Notes: generated by a model from the sequence alone, not told the origin. 64,000 bases of DNA from JAICMB01 sp963838885 (GCA_963838885.1 CAWITB010000020.1:78852-142851); one strand, 5' to 3'; shown: positions 45,321-54,899, numbered from the stretch's first letter. Numbers and translations are program-made.

Positions 45321-46133
45321 CTGGCTCAGGAGCCATTCGAGGCGCTCAGTGGGAGTAAGGGCGGCCATTTCCGCGGCATCCGGAGGAGTAACCGTCTTAC
45401 GAATGGAAAAAACACCGAGAAGGTAGAGGAGACCCGAGTAGCAAGTCAAGAGACGGCTATGCTTCAGCTTATAGTTCTTGATTTTTCGCTTTGCCTTTTT
45501 CTCTTCCGGTTCACGCGCCGTTCTGGCTTCGTAATTAACGCAAAATGTCCTCCAAAGCCGGAGAATGTCGTTGGTCAAAAACGCCGGTATAAACTCGTTC
45601 TTGTGATCTTCGTAATCTAGCCAGTAGGCTCCCAGGACTTCGTCAATAACGTCTTGGTACACCGACCTTTCAAGCAACGGCTGACTCTCGAGAACTAAAA
45701 GCAGACGCGCGGTAAACGTGTTCGAAGCGTCGTCTTCCGGCATGCCCAATGTGTCAACTATTTGCTGAACCGTGTAGTACGTCAGGTACTCACCGTCGCC
45801 GGAAAAATCGGGGATCTTGAGGCTTCGGGTAAGTTCAATGAGATCAGCTTTCAGACGAATCTCATCCAGACGCCCTAGCAACCGCTTACTATCTTTAGTC
45901 TGACCGACGATGAACAAGTCGAGGTCGCTGTGCTGGCTCGCTTCGCCGCGCCCGAAGGATCCAGTAGCGTACACGCATGCCTTACCTGCACAGAGTTGCT
46001 CCGCTTCCAGAAGACCCTGGCGGAGTTTGGCGAATCGTTCTTTCGTCTCCTGCCGCCGGCGGTCAAGGAGTACGGCCACGAACACCCTTCCACTCGAACA
46101 GGTTTGCAAAGATTTCAGCCTGCTCAATTGCAT
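45288..46133 (-). pseudogene. Nucleotidyltransferase, 5' part of gene split into three by IS elements
   Basis: N-terminal Pol-beta/MNT-type nucleotidyltransferase domain: ATGSFGRGEASQHSDLDLFI, where GS and the DLD pair form the nucleotide- and metal-binding site. A long helical region follows, ending ERLEWLLSQ at base 45321. The last ten residues (CQGKIESSGF) come from the IS end. The real C-terminus continues at 42379-42266 and then at 57269-57403; joined length is 329-345 residues. A better start than 46133 may be GTG 46085, overlapping the exonuclease stop by 23 bp, which suggests translational coupling. Substrate unknown. Inactive as a full-length gene now. Confidence 0.78.
45321..45337 (+). 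repeat. Target-site duplication, right copy
   Basis: Same 17 bases (CTGGCTCAGGAGCCATT) as at 42363-42379. Removing one copy plus the IS cluster restores the nucleotidyltransferase frame. Confidence 0.85.
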
Positions 46134-46731
46134 CGTCTACAGCGTTGTGAGTATGGACCCTGTGGGAGTTGAGCGAAGCAACGATGGTGGCGCGTCGAGC
46201 CTCCACAATAGGGATTGCGGCCTTGATGGCAAATGCGGTTTTGATATCAAAGCACTGGGAGTGATTAAACGGCGAACCTTCTGCCGAGAATCGGATGAAA
46301 TACCAATACAACCATGCCCAATCGAAGCTCAAGGGATATGCGACCAACACCGGACGCCCGTCCCGCGCTAAGCTATCGACCCATTCGTATGCCTGCGACA
46401 TCGCGCGCTCGGGTTCAGCGCCTTCACGAGAGAGCCTGTCGCGATCAAGGCCGTTCACAGCCAAAGCCTCCGGTTCGAATGTCGTGGAAATGGGCTTAAG
46501 TTCGCGATAAAACGTTTTTTCGTAAGCAGTTGGCCGTTCAAATTGGCGTCCGTCGAAAGTGCCCGCGTAAACCAACCCGAACGACAGAATCGAGAAAGGG
46601 CCCGGAATGGGACCATCGGTCTCGACATCGGCTGAAAAGTACACATCAGCGCTGCGTTTTCCAAAGTCGGCCTTTTCGCGCCTCAGCCTCGCGGCGTTAG
46701 AATGCGTCCCCTCCGTTACCTCCGTCTTCAT
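46063..46731 (-). CDS. DEDD-type 3'-5' exonuclease (RNase T/DnaQ-like fold)
   Basis: 222 residues. Exo I motif FSADVETDGPIPGPFSILSF (Asp-x-Glu), Exo II region in LVAYPLSFDWAWLYWYF (Asp), Exo III in HTHNAVDDAIEQAEIF (His ... Asp). The DEDDh residues are complete, so the enzyme should be active on RNA or DNA ends. Next gene downstream is a nucleotidyltransferase whose start overlaps this stop, so the two were an operon: one enzyme that may add nucleotides and one that removes them. Whether this is defence, toxin-antitoxin or RNA repair cannot be told. Confidence 0.78.
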   Translation of the reverse strand: MKTEVTEGTHSNAARLRREKADFGKRSADVYFSADVETDGPIPGPFSILSFGLVYAGTFDGRQFERPTAYEKTFYRELKPISTTFEPEALAVNGLDRDRLSREGAEPERAMSQAYEWVDSLARDGRPVLVAYPLSFDWAWLYWYFIRFSAEGSPFNHSQCFDIKTAFAIKAAIPIVEARRATIVASLNSHRVHTHNAVDDAIEQAEIFANLFEWKGVRGRTP

Positions 46732-46784
46732 GAACTAAATGCTATCAGCAATTCCGCCGTACGAGAGATGAACTAAAAACCGCA

Positions 46785-48551
46785 TCAACGCGCGGCCGCC
46801 GTACACCGGATCGCCAGCTCTTTCAACTGCGCTTCCGGTACCGGCGAAGGAGCGTCGCACATCAGGTCCGTCCCACGGGCCGTCTTGGGGAACGGAATCA
46901 CGTCGCGGATCGAGCTTTCGCCCGCCAGGATCATCACCATGCGGTCGAGGCCGAGCGCGATGCCGCCGTGCGGAGGGGCACCGTACTCGAGCGCCTCAAG
47001 CAGGAACCCGAAACGCCGCTTGGCTTCATCCTCGCTGAATCCCAGAGCGGAGAAAACCTTCGATTGTACGTCCCGGCGATGAATACGGATGGAGCCGGAG
47101 CCCAGTTCCGTCCCATTCAGCACGACGTCGTAGGATTTGGCGCGGCAGTGCGCCGGATCGCTCGTGAGCTTGTCGATATCCTCGTCGTGTACGGAGGTGA
47201 ACGGATGATGCGCCGCGTTCCAGCGGTTTTCTCCCTCATCCCACTCGAACATAGGGAAATCGACCACCCACAAAAACCTGTAATTCTCCGGATCGAGCAG
47301 CCTATGGCGTTCGTTGTACTTCTGCGCGGCGAAAAGCCGCAACTGTCCGCAGGCCTGAAAGAAGGTGTGCTCCGGCCGTTGCCCTTTCGCCTCGCCCGGC
47401 CAGCCCGCAATGATCAGCAGATCGTCTTCGCCGGCGCGCGCCAACTCTCGAGTCTCATCCGCGATTGCCGTGGGCAGCCGCTTCAGGTCGTCGTAAACGC
47501 GCAGCCCGCGCTCCGTCCCAAACGCCTTCAGCTCATCGCGCTCCTTGCGGCTCAATGCGCCCGTCTTAGGAATATGGATCGCCACCGGCGCGTAGGTCAG
47601 GCCCAGTGCGGAACAATCGCCTTCTAGCGCATAAAATGGCGGAATGCGCAGGTCCGGCTTGTCGCTCCCGTACGATCGCATGGCCTGCTCATAGGTCAGT
47701 CGCGGAAACGGAATCGCGACGTTGTATCCCGCCACTTTGCAGACGTTCTGCAACACCGGCTCGATGGTCTCGTAAATGCGCTCCTGCTGCGGGAACGACA
47801 TTTCGAGATCGAGCTGAGTAAATTCCGGCTGCCGGTCGGCGCGCGTCTCTTCGTCGCGGAAACAGCGCACGATCTGGAAATATTTGTCGTAGCCGCTGAC
47901 CATCAGTAGTTGCTTGAAGATCTGCGGAGACTGCGGCAGCGCGTAAAAGGAGCACGGCTGCACGCGGCTGGGGACGAGATAATCGCGTGCTCCTTCGGGG
48001 GTGGAGCGCGTCATGAACGGCGTTTCAATCTCAAGAAAGCCCTGCTCCGTGAGCGACTGGCGAATGGCCCAGGCAATTTGCGATCGCAAAATAATGTTGC
48101 GCTGCATGTGCGGCCGCCGCAGGTCGACGTAGCGGTACTTCAGGCGCACTTCTTCTTTCACATCCACCGCCTCTTCGAGCGGGAACGGCGGCGTGCGCGA
48201 CTCGTTCAGAATCCAGAGTTTTTCGACTGCGATCTCAACATCGCCCGTCGAGATCGCAGAGTTGACAGTCTCGGGCGCGCGCTTATCGACCACGCCTTCG
48301 GCCGCGATGACGTACTCGGATCCCAGCGACTCGGCTTTCTTTAATAACTCGGGATCGCGGTCGGCGCGGAACACCAGTTGCGTGACGCCATAACGATCGC
48401 GCAGATGAATGAAAATTACGCCGCCGAGATCGCGGCGGCGATGTACCCAGCCCATTAGAAGGGCGCGCCGGCCGGTGTCCTCCACGCGCAGCTCGCCGCA
48501 GGTGTGCGTGCGCCGTAGTTCGCCAAGAAAGTCCAGTTGTGATGTTTCCAT
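46785..48551 (-). CDS. aspS: Aspartate--tRNA ligase
   Basis: 588 residues, normal for the bacterial type. N-terminal OB-fold anticodon-binding domain (ALLMGWVHRRRDLGGVIFIH), class II core motif 2 (FRDEETRADRQPEFTQLDLE), GAD insertion domain in the middle, and motif 3 (GIALGLDRMVMILAG). Charges tRNA-Asp, or tRNA-Asn as well in the nondiscriminating form; the choice needs the presence of gatCAB and asnS elsewhere. Followed by no close partner; hisS lies 2 bp upstream on the same strand. Confidence 0.96.
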   Translation of the reverse strand: METSQLDFLGELRRTHTCGELRVEDTGRRALLMGWVHRRRDLGGVIFIHLRDRYGVTQLVFRADRDPELLKKAESLGSEYVIAAEGVVDKRAPETVNSAISTGDVEIAVEKLWILNESRTPPFPLEEAVDVKEEVRLKYRYVDLRRPHMQRNIILRSQIAWAIRQSLTEQGFLEIETPFMTRSTPEGARDYLVPSRVQPCSFYALPQSPQIFKQLLMVSGYDKYFQIVRCFRDEETRADRQPEFTQLDLEMSFPQQERIYETIEPVLQNVCKVAGYNVAIPFPRLTYEQAMRSYGSDKPDLRIPPFYALEGDCSALGLTYAPVAIHIPKTGALSRKERDELKAFGTERGLRVYDDLKRLPTAIADETRELARAGEDDLLIIAGWPGEAKGQRPEHTFFQACGQLRLFAAQKYNERHRLLDPENYRFLWVVDFPMFEWDEGENRWNAAHHPFTSVHDEDIDKLTSDPAHCRAKSYDVVLNGTELGSGSIRIHRRDVQSKVFSALGFSEDEAKRRFGFLLEALEYGAPPHGGIALGLDRMVMILAGESSIRDVIPFPKTARGTDLMCDAPSPVPEAQLKELAIRCTAAAR

Positions 48552-48553
48552 TC

Positions 48554-49804
48554 CTATTTCGATCCGATTCGCTCGACGAGCCGCTCGCGCGCAACAGGTT
48601 CCTGTTCGCCAGACGCCATGTCCTTCAACGCGTATTGGCCCGACGCCATTTCGTTGTCTCCCGCGATGAGAGCAAACCGCGCTCCGATTTTGTTCGCCAG
48701 CTCCAACGAGCGTTTTAATTTGCCGTCCAGTCCGAGTTCGACCGCCAGCCCCGCGTCTCTTAATTCTCGCGCGAGTTGCGCGCAGTGCCGTTGCGCCTCC
48801 GCGCCTAATGGCGCGATGTAAACGTCAAGGCGCGGCGCAGTACTGTCCGGATGCTCTTCTTCGACAACCGCCACCAGCCGATCTTCCCCAATTGAGAAGC
48901 CGATGCCCGGCGCGGCCACGCGCGATCCCAGAGCTTCGGCCAAGCCATCGTAGCGCCCGCCCCCCAGCACCGAATTCTGCGCTCCCAGCGCGCCGTGGAC
49001 GACTTCGAAGGTCGTACGCATGTAATAATCGAGCCCTCGCACCATGCGCGGCTTGATTTCGTAATCGATGCCTCGCTCCGCGAGCATCCTCGAAACCGCC
49101 TCGAAGTGCGCCCGGCAATCGGCGCATAGATGATCCTGGATCGACGGCAGCGCATCGATGAGCGGCTGGTCTTCGGGCACTTTGCAATCCAGCACGCGCA
49201 ACGGATTCGTCTCCGCGCGCCGCTGGCAATCGCCGCACAGCCGCGGCGCGATGTCCTTCAAGCGCTCCTTCAATAGCGCGATGTAGTGCGGACGGCACTT
49301 ACCGTCTCCCACGGAATTGAGCAGCAGCTTGAAGCCGCTCAGTCCCGCTGCCCGCAGGATTTCCAACGTCATCTCGATGCTCTCGGCGTCCACCTGGGGC
49401 GCGTCCGACCCGATGGCCTCCGCGCCAATTTGAAAGAACTGCCGGTAGCGGCCTTTTTGCGGACGCTCCCGCCGAAACATCGGTCCGATGTAATACAACT
49501 TTTGCAGCCCCGGCCGCTGGTCCAGGTGATGTTCGATATAGGCGCGCATCACCGACGCCGTCGCTTCCGGACGCAGCGTCAGCGAACTGCCGTCGCGATC
49601 TTCAAACGTGTACATCTCTTTGCCGACGATATCGGTCTCCTGGCCGACTCCGCGCGCGAATAGCGTCGTTTCCTCCAGAATCGGCGTACGGATCTCGTGG
49701 TAGTTGTAGCGGCGGAAGACCTCGCGGGCATCGGCTTCAACGCGGTTCCAGAGCGCGCTCGAGGGCGGGAGAATGTCCCGCGTCCCCTTGACCGCCCGGA
49801 TCAT
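48554..49804 (-). CDS. hisS: Histidine--tRNA ligase
   Basis: 416 residues. Class II motifs: KGTRDILPP at the N-terminus, motif 2 MFRRERPQKGRYRQFFQIG, the histidine-specific MVRGLDYYMRTTFEVV, and motif 3 with GIGFSIGEDRL. Complete anticodon-binding domain at the C-terminus. Its start overlaps the stop of the carbonic-anhydrase-like gene (ATGA) and it is followed after 2 bp by aspS, so the three form an operon. Confidence 0.96.
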   Translation of the reverse strand: MIRAVKGTRDILPPSSALWNRVEADAREVFRRYNYHEIRTPILEETTLFARGVGQETDIVGKEMYTFEDRDGSSLTLRPEATASVMRAYIEHHLDQRPGLQKLYYIGPMFRRERPQKGRYRQFFQIGAEAIGSDAPQVDAESIEMTLEILRAAGLSGFKLLLNSVGDGKCRPHYIALLKERLKDIAPRLCGDCQRRAETNPLRVLDCKVPEDQPLIDALPSIQDHLCADCRAHFEAVSRMLAERGIDYEIKPRMVRGLDYYMRTTFEVVHGALGAQNSVLGGGRYDGLAEALGSRVAAPGIGFSIGEDRLVAVVEEEHPDSTAPRLDVYIAPLGAEAQRHCAQLARELRDAGLAVELGLDGKLKRSLELANKIGARFALIAGDNEMASGQYALKDMASGEQEPVARERLVERIGSK

Positions 49805-50319
49805 CTCAACTGCTCTTCGCGATAAACTTGCGCGGATTGAACATAATGCTGCGTATTCAGCCGGAAGCGCTCCGCCTCTTCAGGCGAGATAAGGCGGCGC
49901 ACCCTTGCGGGAATGCCCATAGCCATGCTATCCGGCGGAATGACGGCGCCTTCCGGAACCAGCGCCGCCGCCGCAATCACCGCGCCTTTGCCGATGCGCG
50001 CGCCGTTCAACACCACCGCGCCGATTCCGATCAGGCATTCGTCTTCGATGGTGCAGCCGTGCAGCATCGCCTGGTGCCCCACCGTAACGCGCTTGCCGAT
50101 AACAAGCGCAAACTCGCCCTCGTCGCAGTGCAATGTGGAATTGTCCTGAATATTGGTCTCATCTCCAATCGCGATGGAATTGACGTCGCCCCGAATCGTG
50201 GCGTTAGGCCACACGCTGGCGCGCTCCCCCACCGTGACGTTTCCGATCACTTGCGCGCTCGCGTCGATGTATGCGGACGCGGCGATTTTCGGCGCGGCCC
50301 CGCGGTAAGAGCGGATCAA
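49801..50319 (-). CDS. Gamma-carbonic anhydrase family protein (YrdA-like)
   Basis: 172 residues forming a left-handed beta-helix: hexapeptide repeats such as VTVGERASVWPNATIRGDVN and IGDETNIQDNSTLHCDEGEF. The zinc histidines of the family are visible in LHCDE and in VGHQAMLHGCTI (His-x4-His). Family members bind zinc and may act as carbonic anhydrases or acyltransferases; activity is often unproven. Overlaps hisS by 4 bp (ATGA). Confidence 0.85.
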   Translation of the reverse strand: MIRSYRGAAPKIAASAYIDASAQVIGNVTVGERASVWPNATIRGDVNSIAIGDETNIQDNSTLHCDEGEFALVIGKRVTVGHQAMLHGCTIEDECLIGIGAVVLNGARIGKGAVIAAAALVPEGAVIPPDSMAMGIPARVRRLISPEEAERFRLNTQHYVQSAQVYREEQLR

Positions 50320-50373
50320 TTTTCGAGGTTAACACGCAATCCCATTCAATGCCTTTAATTGGGACTATAATCG

Positions 50374-50744
50374 GTGCACGTGACACCCCTTACCCAAGGT
50401 CAATTTCTGGGACCATATCAAATCGCAAACGCGATCGGGGCCGGGGGTATGGGCGATGTCTACAAGGCTCGGGACACGCGGCTCAATCGAACCGTGGCCA
50501 TCAAAGTTTCGCGGGAGCAGTTCTCGGAGCGCTTCGAGCAGGAGGCCCGCGCCATCGCCGCGCTGAATCACCCGCATATCTGCCAGCTTTACGATGTCGG
50601 CCCTAACTACCTGGCGCGATCCGGCGCAACCGCTATGTGCCAACCGCGGATGGCCAGCGTTTTCTCGTGATAACCCAGGCCGAGTCCCGAGGCCGGCGGG
50701 TCCACATCGTCCTGAACTGGGGCGCGGGGCTGAAGACCGAATAA
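50374..50744 (+). pseudogene. Ser/Thr kinase with TolB-like tail, reduced by a large internal deletion
   Basis: The 5' part encodes the kinase N-lobe: FLGPYQIANAIGAGGMGDVY (glycine-rich loop), AIKVS (ATP-binding Lys) and ALNHPHICQLYDVG. It then jumps, in another frame, to GAIRRNRYVPTADGQRFLVI and VLNWGAGLKTE, which is the stereotyped end of acidobacterial kinases whose C-terminal half is a WD40/TolB-like propeller. About 2 kb (catalytic loop, membrane helix and propeller) must be missing. Non-functional. Confidence 0.78.
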
Positions 50745-50942
50745 GTAGCGGCCCGGAGCATGGTGGCGGACCACACGCCGGCACGCTCCCGCGTGTATGG
50801 GGAGGCGGCAATTTGGGGCTTAAACTCCCCGATAAGAGCGTATCAAGGGCGAATCATCCCTGTTAATTTCGAGGTCGGCACGCACCGCGATTTGTGCGGC
50901 GCTCTCAGTGCCCTCACACCCGCGCCGCGCGTAACCTGAGGT
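50745..50942. other. intergenic gap
   Basis: 198 bp between the kinase remnant and the toxin-antitoxin-like pair. Nothing identifiable. Confidence 0.4.
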
Positions 50943-51170
50943 TTAATCCAGATACCGGCATAACGGCCAGAAGCTTACCCGTACAGGACGACCAACGAAA
51001 TCGCCATCTGTCGAGACCAGAATAAAGTTTCTTGCGGGCGCGTATTCGAGAATGCTGGAATCGCCCACTCCAGCAAGGGCGTTTCGAAGCGCACTTTCCG
51101 AGTCGGGGAAAAGATCGCGCACCAGTTCAACCAGCTTCGGCGAAAGGCTTTCATCGCCGAGGAGCTTCAT
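50943..51170 (-). CDS. DUF5615 PIN-like protein (probable toxin), short
   Basis: 75 residues. Starts with the family signature MKLLGDESLSPKLVELVRDL (intact families: LIDENLS, so the first acidic residue is kept as D in GDE) and has ILVSTDGDFVGR, the second acidic cluster. Usual length is 110-120 residues; here the tail after FVGR is not conserved, so the 3' end is probably truncated or frameshifted. Overlaps the DUF433 gene by 4 bp, as usual for this pair. Likely a decaying toxin of the VapC-like fold. Confidence 0.65.
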   Translation of the reverse strand: MKLLGDESLSPKLVELVRDLFPDSESALRNALAGVGDSSILEYAPARNFILVSTDGDFVGRPVRVSFWPLCRYLD

Positions 51171-51355
51171 CCTCTCGAGACTTTGCGCCCCGCCGCTAAT
51201 TCGGCGGCATAAGCGTACACGGCCAAGAAGTCCTCGGGTTCCAGTTGGGGGTAATCGGCCAAGGTTTGCTGTTGGCGGGCGCCGCTAGAGAGCCACGCCA
51301 AAATTTCCTGAACCGTGATGCGGTGGCCGCGAATGCACGGTTTCCCGAACCGCAC
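51167..51355 (-). CDS. DUF433 protein (probable antitoxin)
   Basis: 62 residues from GTG 51355. Core RFGKPCIRGHRITVQEILAW and LADYPQLEPEDFLAVYAYAA is a clear DUF433 domain (VapB-like). The true start is uncertain: the same frame extends upstream (ERITTDPEV, the usual family beginning) to a stop with no good ATG, so the 5' end may be frameshifted. Overlaps the DUF5615 gene by 4 bp. Confidence 0.75.
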   Translation of the reverse strand: MRFGKPCIRGHRITVQEILAWLSSGARQQQTLADYPQLEPEDFLAVYAYAAELAAGRKVSRG

Positions 51356-51495
51356 CTCGGGATCAGTTGTGATCCGCTCCAGAGCAAGCCATGGGTTACC
51401 GCCATTTCAGTACTCTACCGCTATCTATCACGGGGTTGACCCGTTGATCGACAAACCGGGGAAACTATACGACGCCTTTCGCCCAACCCCCATGT

Positions 51496-53044
51496 TGTTA
51501 GCACGTCAAGTTGTCCGGTTTTATTAGCACGTGAAATGTCCGCTTGCCTTCGCTTGCTAAACTGCAATTACCTGGGCGGGGGATAGAGCGCTGCTGGGAA
51601 GCATCTCGAGCATCGACCCAGAGGCCGGAATGGCCGGAGCGGCTTGTCCGCCCCGCCTCCGAACAGCCATTCTGGCGCAACAGCGACAAAATCCCGGAGG
51701 TTTAGAGGCAGAGCCTCCAAGAAGAAAAAAAGCCTCCCTTCCTTGTTCTTCAAGCCGCACGCCGCCGGGATCCGGGTGGCCGCGCGGATTTGCGTTTCGT
51801 GGGTCGCTTCTCCGGCAGACTGGAGGGCGCAAACCGGGCTACCTCATGCGGTCCATAACGAACGGCAATGCGGCCATCGAGAAACTCGTACACCGTGACC
51901 GTACAGCCAGCCAGCGTATTGCGCCAGCGCGGCTTCTCAATCTGCAAAACGCGGTTGTCCAGCACAACCAATGTTGTCCCGCTTGACGGTCCGCTCCTGC
52001 TGCAATGAGAACACCCACTCCAGGTCCTTGCGCCGCTTGCGGACGAAAGCGCTGCCCTGGCCTGCCGCCGCTACCGCAAAGCGTCGGTTGAACTCCCTCA
52101 CGTACTCCTGCTCCAGAAAAGCGTTGGCCTGCTCCACCGTTTGTATCTTGCGGATTCGGAGCTCCTGCGGAAAGCGCCCCTGCCAGGTCCGGTAACTGCG
52201 TTCCATGCGCCCGCGAGCCTGCGGCGAGTATGCCGGAATCATCTTGATCCCCAGCTCCTTCAGCGCGCGCCCCAACTGCGTCGGACGCTCCCCATCCACC
52301 TTGCCCCCGGCCTGCGGCGTCACAAAGAAATGGCTCGCCCGATCGCTGTATAGCGCGCAGAAAATACCCTACTTCTCGATCCCTTGCCGCACCGCCGGCA
52401 TAATCGTGCGCGTCCCTTCTTCCCCTACCAGCCGCGCGTAGTAAATCTCGCTAATGGCGGATCGTGATCAGGTGGTAATGGCGCCGTCCTGAAACCAGGC
52501 GTGCTTGCTGGCATCGATGTGCAGCAGCATTCCCGGCAAGGGCCGCCGCAGGTGCCACCGCCGATGCGTCCCGCGCCGCCCCCGCTTCTTCACCAGCCCC
52601 GCTCCTTGCAACGCTAGCTTCACCCACGTATAGCTGAGCTCGATGCCGTGCTCTTCCCCTAGCTTCTCGTGAAAGTGCCACAGGTTGAAATCGAAATACT
52701 TCTCCCGATAGAGTTGCAGCACCTGTTCGGCCGTTTCCAGCGCCACCCGCTTGGGACTGGGGCCCTTTTTGCGGCGGTCGTACAGCCCATCGTAGCCATG
52801 CTCCTGGTACTGCTGACGCCAGCGCCGTAGGGTGCGATTGCTCACCCCAATGATCTCGGCCGCTTCCCACCACTTCAGGCTGCCCGCCATGGCCTTCAGA
52901 ATCACTTCTTGCACCTTCATCATCCGCTCCATTTCCGCGCATGAAACCGTCTGTTCGGGTCCGTTCACCCCTCCAGCGTTTCACCCGCTCTTCCAAAGCG
53001 GTCAAATCACGTGCTAATTCGACCGGACAGATCACACGCTAACA
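51496..53044 (-). mobile_element. Degenerate ISNCY/IS481-like element
   Basis: 1549 bp. Inverted ends: left TGTTAGCACGTCAAGTTGTC, right (read inward) TGTTAGCGTGTGATCTGTCC, each followed by a second copy of ATTAGCACGTGA. Related to the element at 42379. No target duplication recognised. The transposase inside is broken. Confidence 0.82.
51750..52968 (-). pseudogene. Transposase of the degenerate element, multiple frameshifts
   Basis: Three pieces: N-terminal (52932 ATG, MERMMKVQEVILKAMAG to LHIDASKHAWFQDGAIT), a middle piece (about 52323-51937, YSPQARGRMERSYRTWQG to SLQQERTVK) and a C-terminal piece (51971-51750, NRVLQIEKPRWRNTLAG, TVTVYEFLDGRIAVRYGPHE). Frame changes lie near 52460 and 51960, and part of the DDE region between the first two pieces is damaged. 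The C-terminal piece shows what the truncated relative at 43.5 kb has lost. Confidence 0.8.
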
Positions 53045-53059
53045 ACACTGGTTGCGGCA

Positions 53060-53755
53060 ACGCGTTGCGGCGTCCAATCTGTCAGTGGTATGCGATTGCG
53101 GGTATGCCGCGCTCAAGAGCCACTCCGCCGTGTCCTCGACGCGCTGTATCCTGGGCGCGTAGACAATAACGTATCGCGGTCGTGGGCTCGTAATGCCGCG
53201 AGCAGTAGCGGGGCTGCGTCTTGGTGTCCGTCTGACGCACGATGTAGCGCAGGTTAGAACGATGGAAGCTGGAGATATATTTGTCCGGGTCGCGCAAAGC
53301 GAGTTGCGAAATGATGTCGTGCCGCACGCGCCGCGTCGGTAGCAAAGAAACCCACGGGCGCGGCGCGCAGCCAGCTTATCGTGTCCTCGCGAAGCAGCCG
53401 TTCCGGAGAGAGATAAAGTAAACGGTAGGCGTCGCCGGCTTGCCGGATAATTTCGGATTGGCCGGCCGCGGCGAGCGAGCTATTTAAGAACGGCCGGAAT
53501 CCCCATCTGGGCCAACTGCGCGGCTTGATCGGCCATCAGCGCGATCAATGGCGAAATGACGATGGCGGTCGAGCCGGCCACCACCGCCGGGACCTGATAA
53601 CAGAGCGATTTTCCACCCCCGGTCGGCATGACGACGGCGACGTCGCGCCCGGCGAGCAAGCTGCGTATCACGGCCTCCTGTTTCGGCCGGAACTGGTCGT
53701 AGCCCAGTAGCGGCGCAGCGTGGCATGCACATCGACAGCCGGATTCAAACGTCAA
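53060..53755 (-). pseudogene. recQ: RecQ-type helicase remnant
   Basis: Starts with the RecQ beginning: LLGYDQFRPKQEAVIRSLLA, Walker A VMPTGGGKSLCYQVP and ISPLIALMADQAAQL, then a stop after PAVLK. Other frames continue YRLLYLSPERLLREDTISWL, then skip the DEAH box, then RVRHDIISQLALRDPDKYIS and SFHRSNLRYIVR, and further shifted pieces. So the second helicase motif is deleted and several frames are lost. Non-functional; DNA repair would rely on another copy. Confidence 0.75.
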
Positions 53756-54254
<499 letters not shown>

Positions 54255-54680
54255 ATGAATTGGCTTCAGATGTTTTCCGGCGCCGCAGTGGAAAGGCTGC
54301 CCAAAGTGATATCGCCGAAGGTCCATGCCGTGGCCGATTACGCCATGGCGGCGGGCGCAATTGCGGCGGCCATCGCGTTTTTCAAGGGCGGCCATAAAAT
54401 CGCGGGAGTGGGCGCGCTAATTGCCGGCGCGGTGGAGGTGACCAACCCGGTCATCACGGATTTTCCGGGCGGCATTTTCAAGCTAATTAGTTTCCCGACG
54501 CACGGCCGCATCGACGTTGGCGCCGCCTCCATGGTTGCTTCATTGCCGAAGCTGCTGGGGTTCAGTGGCGATGCGGAGAGCAAGTTCTTCTACGTTCACG
54601 CCGCGGCCGCGACGGCGGTTGTCGCCATGACCGATTTCGGGAGCGAGGAGGCGCAGCGGGTGGTGGAAGGGAAGGCATAA
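54255..54680 (+). CDS. Small membrane protein, hypothetical
   Basis: 141 residues. Three or four hydrophobic helices (YAMAAGAIAAAIAFF, VGALIAGAVEVTNPV, and a C-terminal YVHAAAATAVVAMTDF). Begins MNWLQMFSGAAVERLPKVIS. No family motif recognised; likely a conserved acidobacterial membrane protein. It lies 66 bp upstream of the split coiled-coil gene on the same strand, so the two may have been one operon before the inversion. Confidence 0.65.
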   Translation: MNWLQMFSGAAVERLPKVISPKVHAVADYAMAAGAIAAAIAFFKGGHKIAGVGALIAGAVEVTNPVITDFPGGIFKLISFPTHGRIDVGAASMVASLPKLLGFSGDAESKFFYVHAAAATAVVAMTDFGSEEAQRVVEGKA

Positions 54681-54746
54681 AGCGGCGGGTAGCGCAGCGA
54701 GTTTGCCAGCCGCGTGCGGTAAGCTTAGGAAGACTGGCCCCATGGC

Positions 54747-54841
54747 ATGACGGATACGCAGTTGTATATCGCCATTGGCGCACCGATGCTATTCAATGCG
54801 CTGCTAATTACGCTGTTGATCGTAGGAGTAAATGCAAAGTT
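54747..54841 (+). pseudogene. 5' part of split 74-residue membrane coiled-coil protein gene
   Basis: ATG 54747, reading MTDTQLYIAIGAPMLFNALL and the rest of the membrane helix to AAG-TT at the IS66 edge. Completed in frame by 39838-39702. An AGGA box at 54727-54730 may be the ribosome site. The duplication CAAAGTT (54835-54841) matches AACTTTG at 39832-39838. Confidence 0.85.
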
Positions 54842-54899
54842 GTAAGCGTCTCGTAAACCGCCGGGGGACGTTTCTAGGCGTGTGGTATCGGTGGATTGC

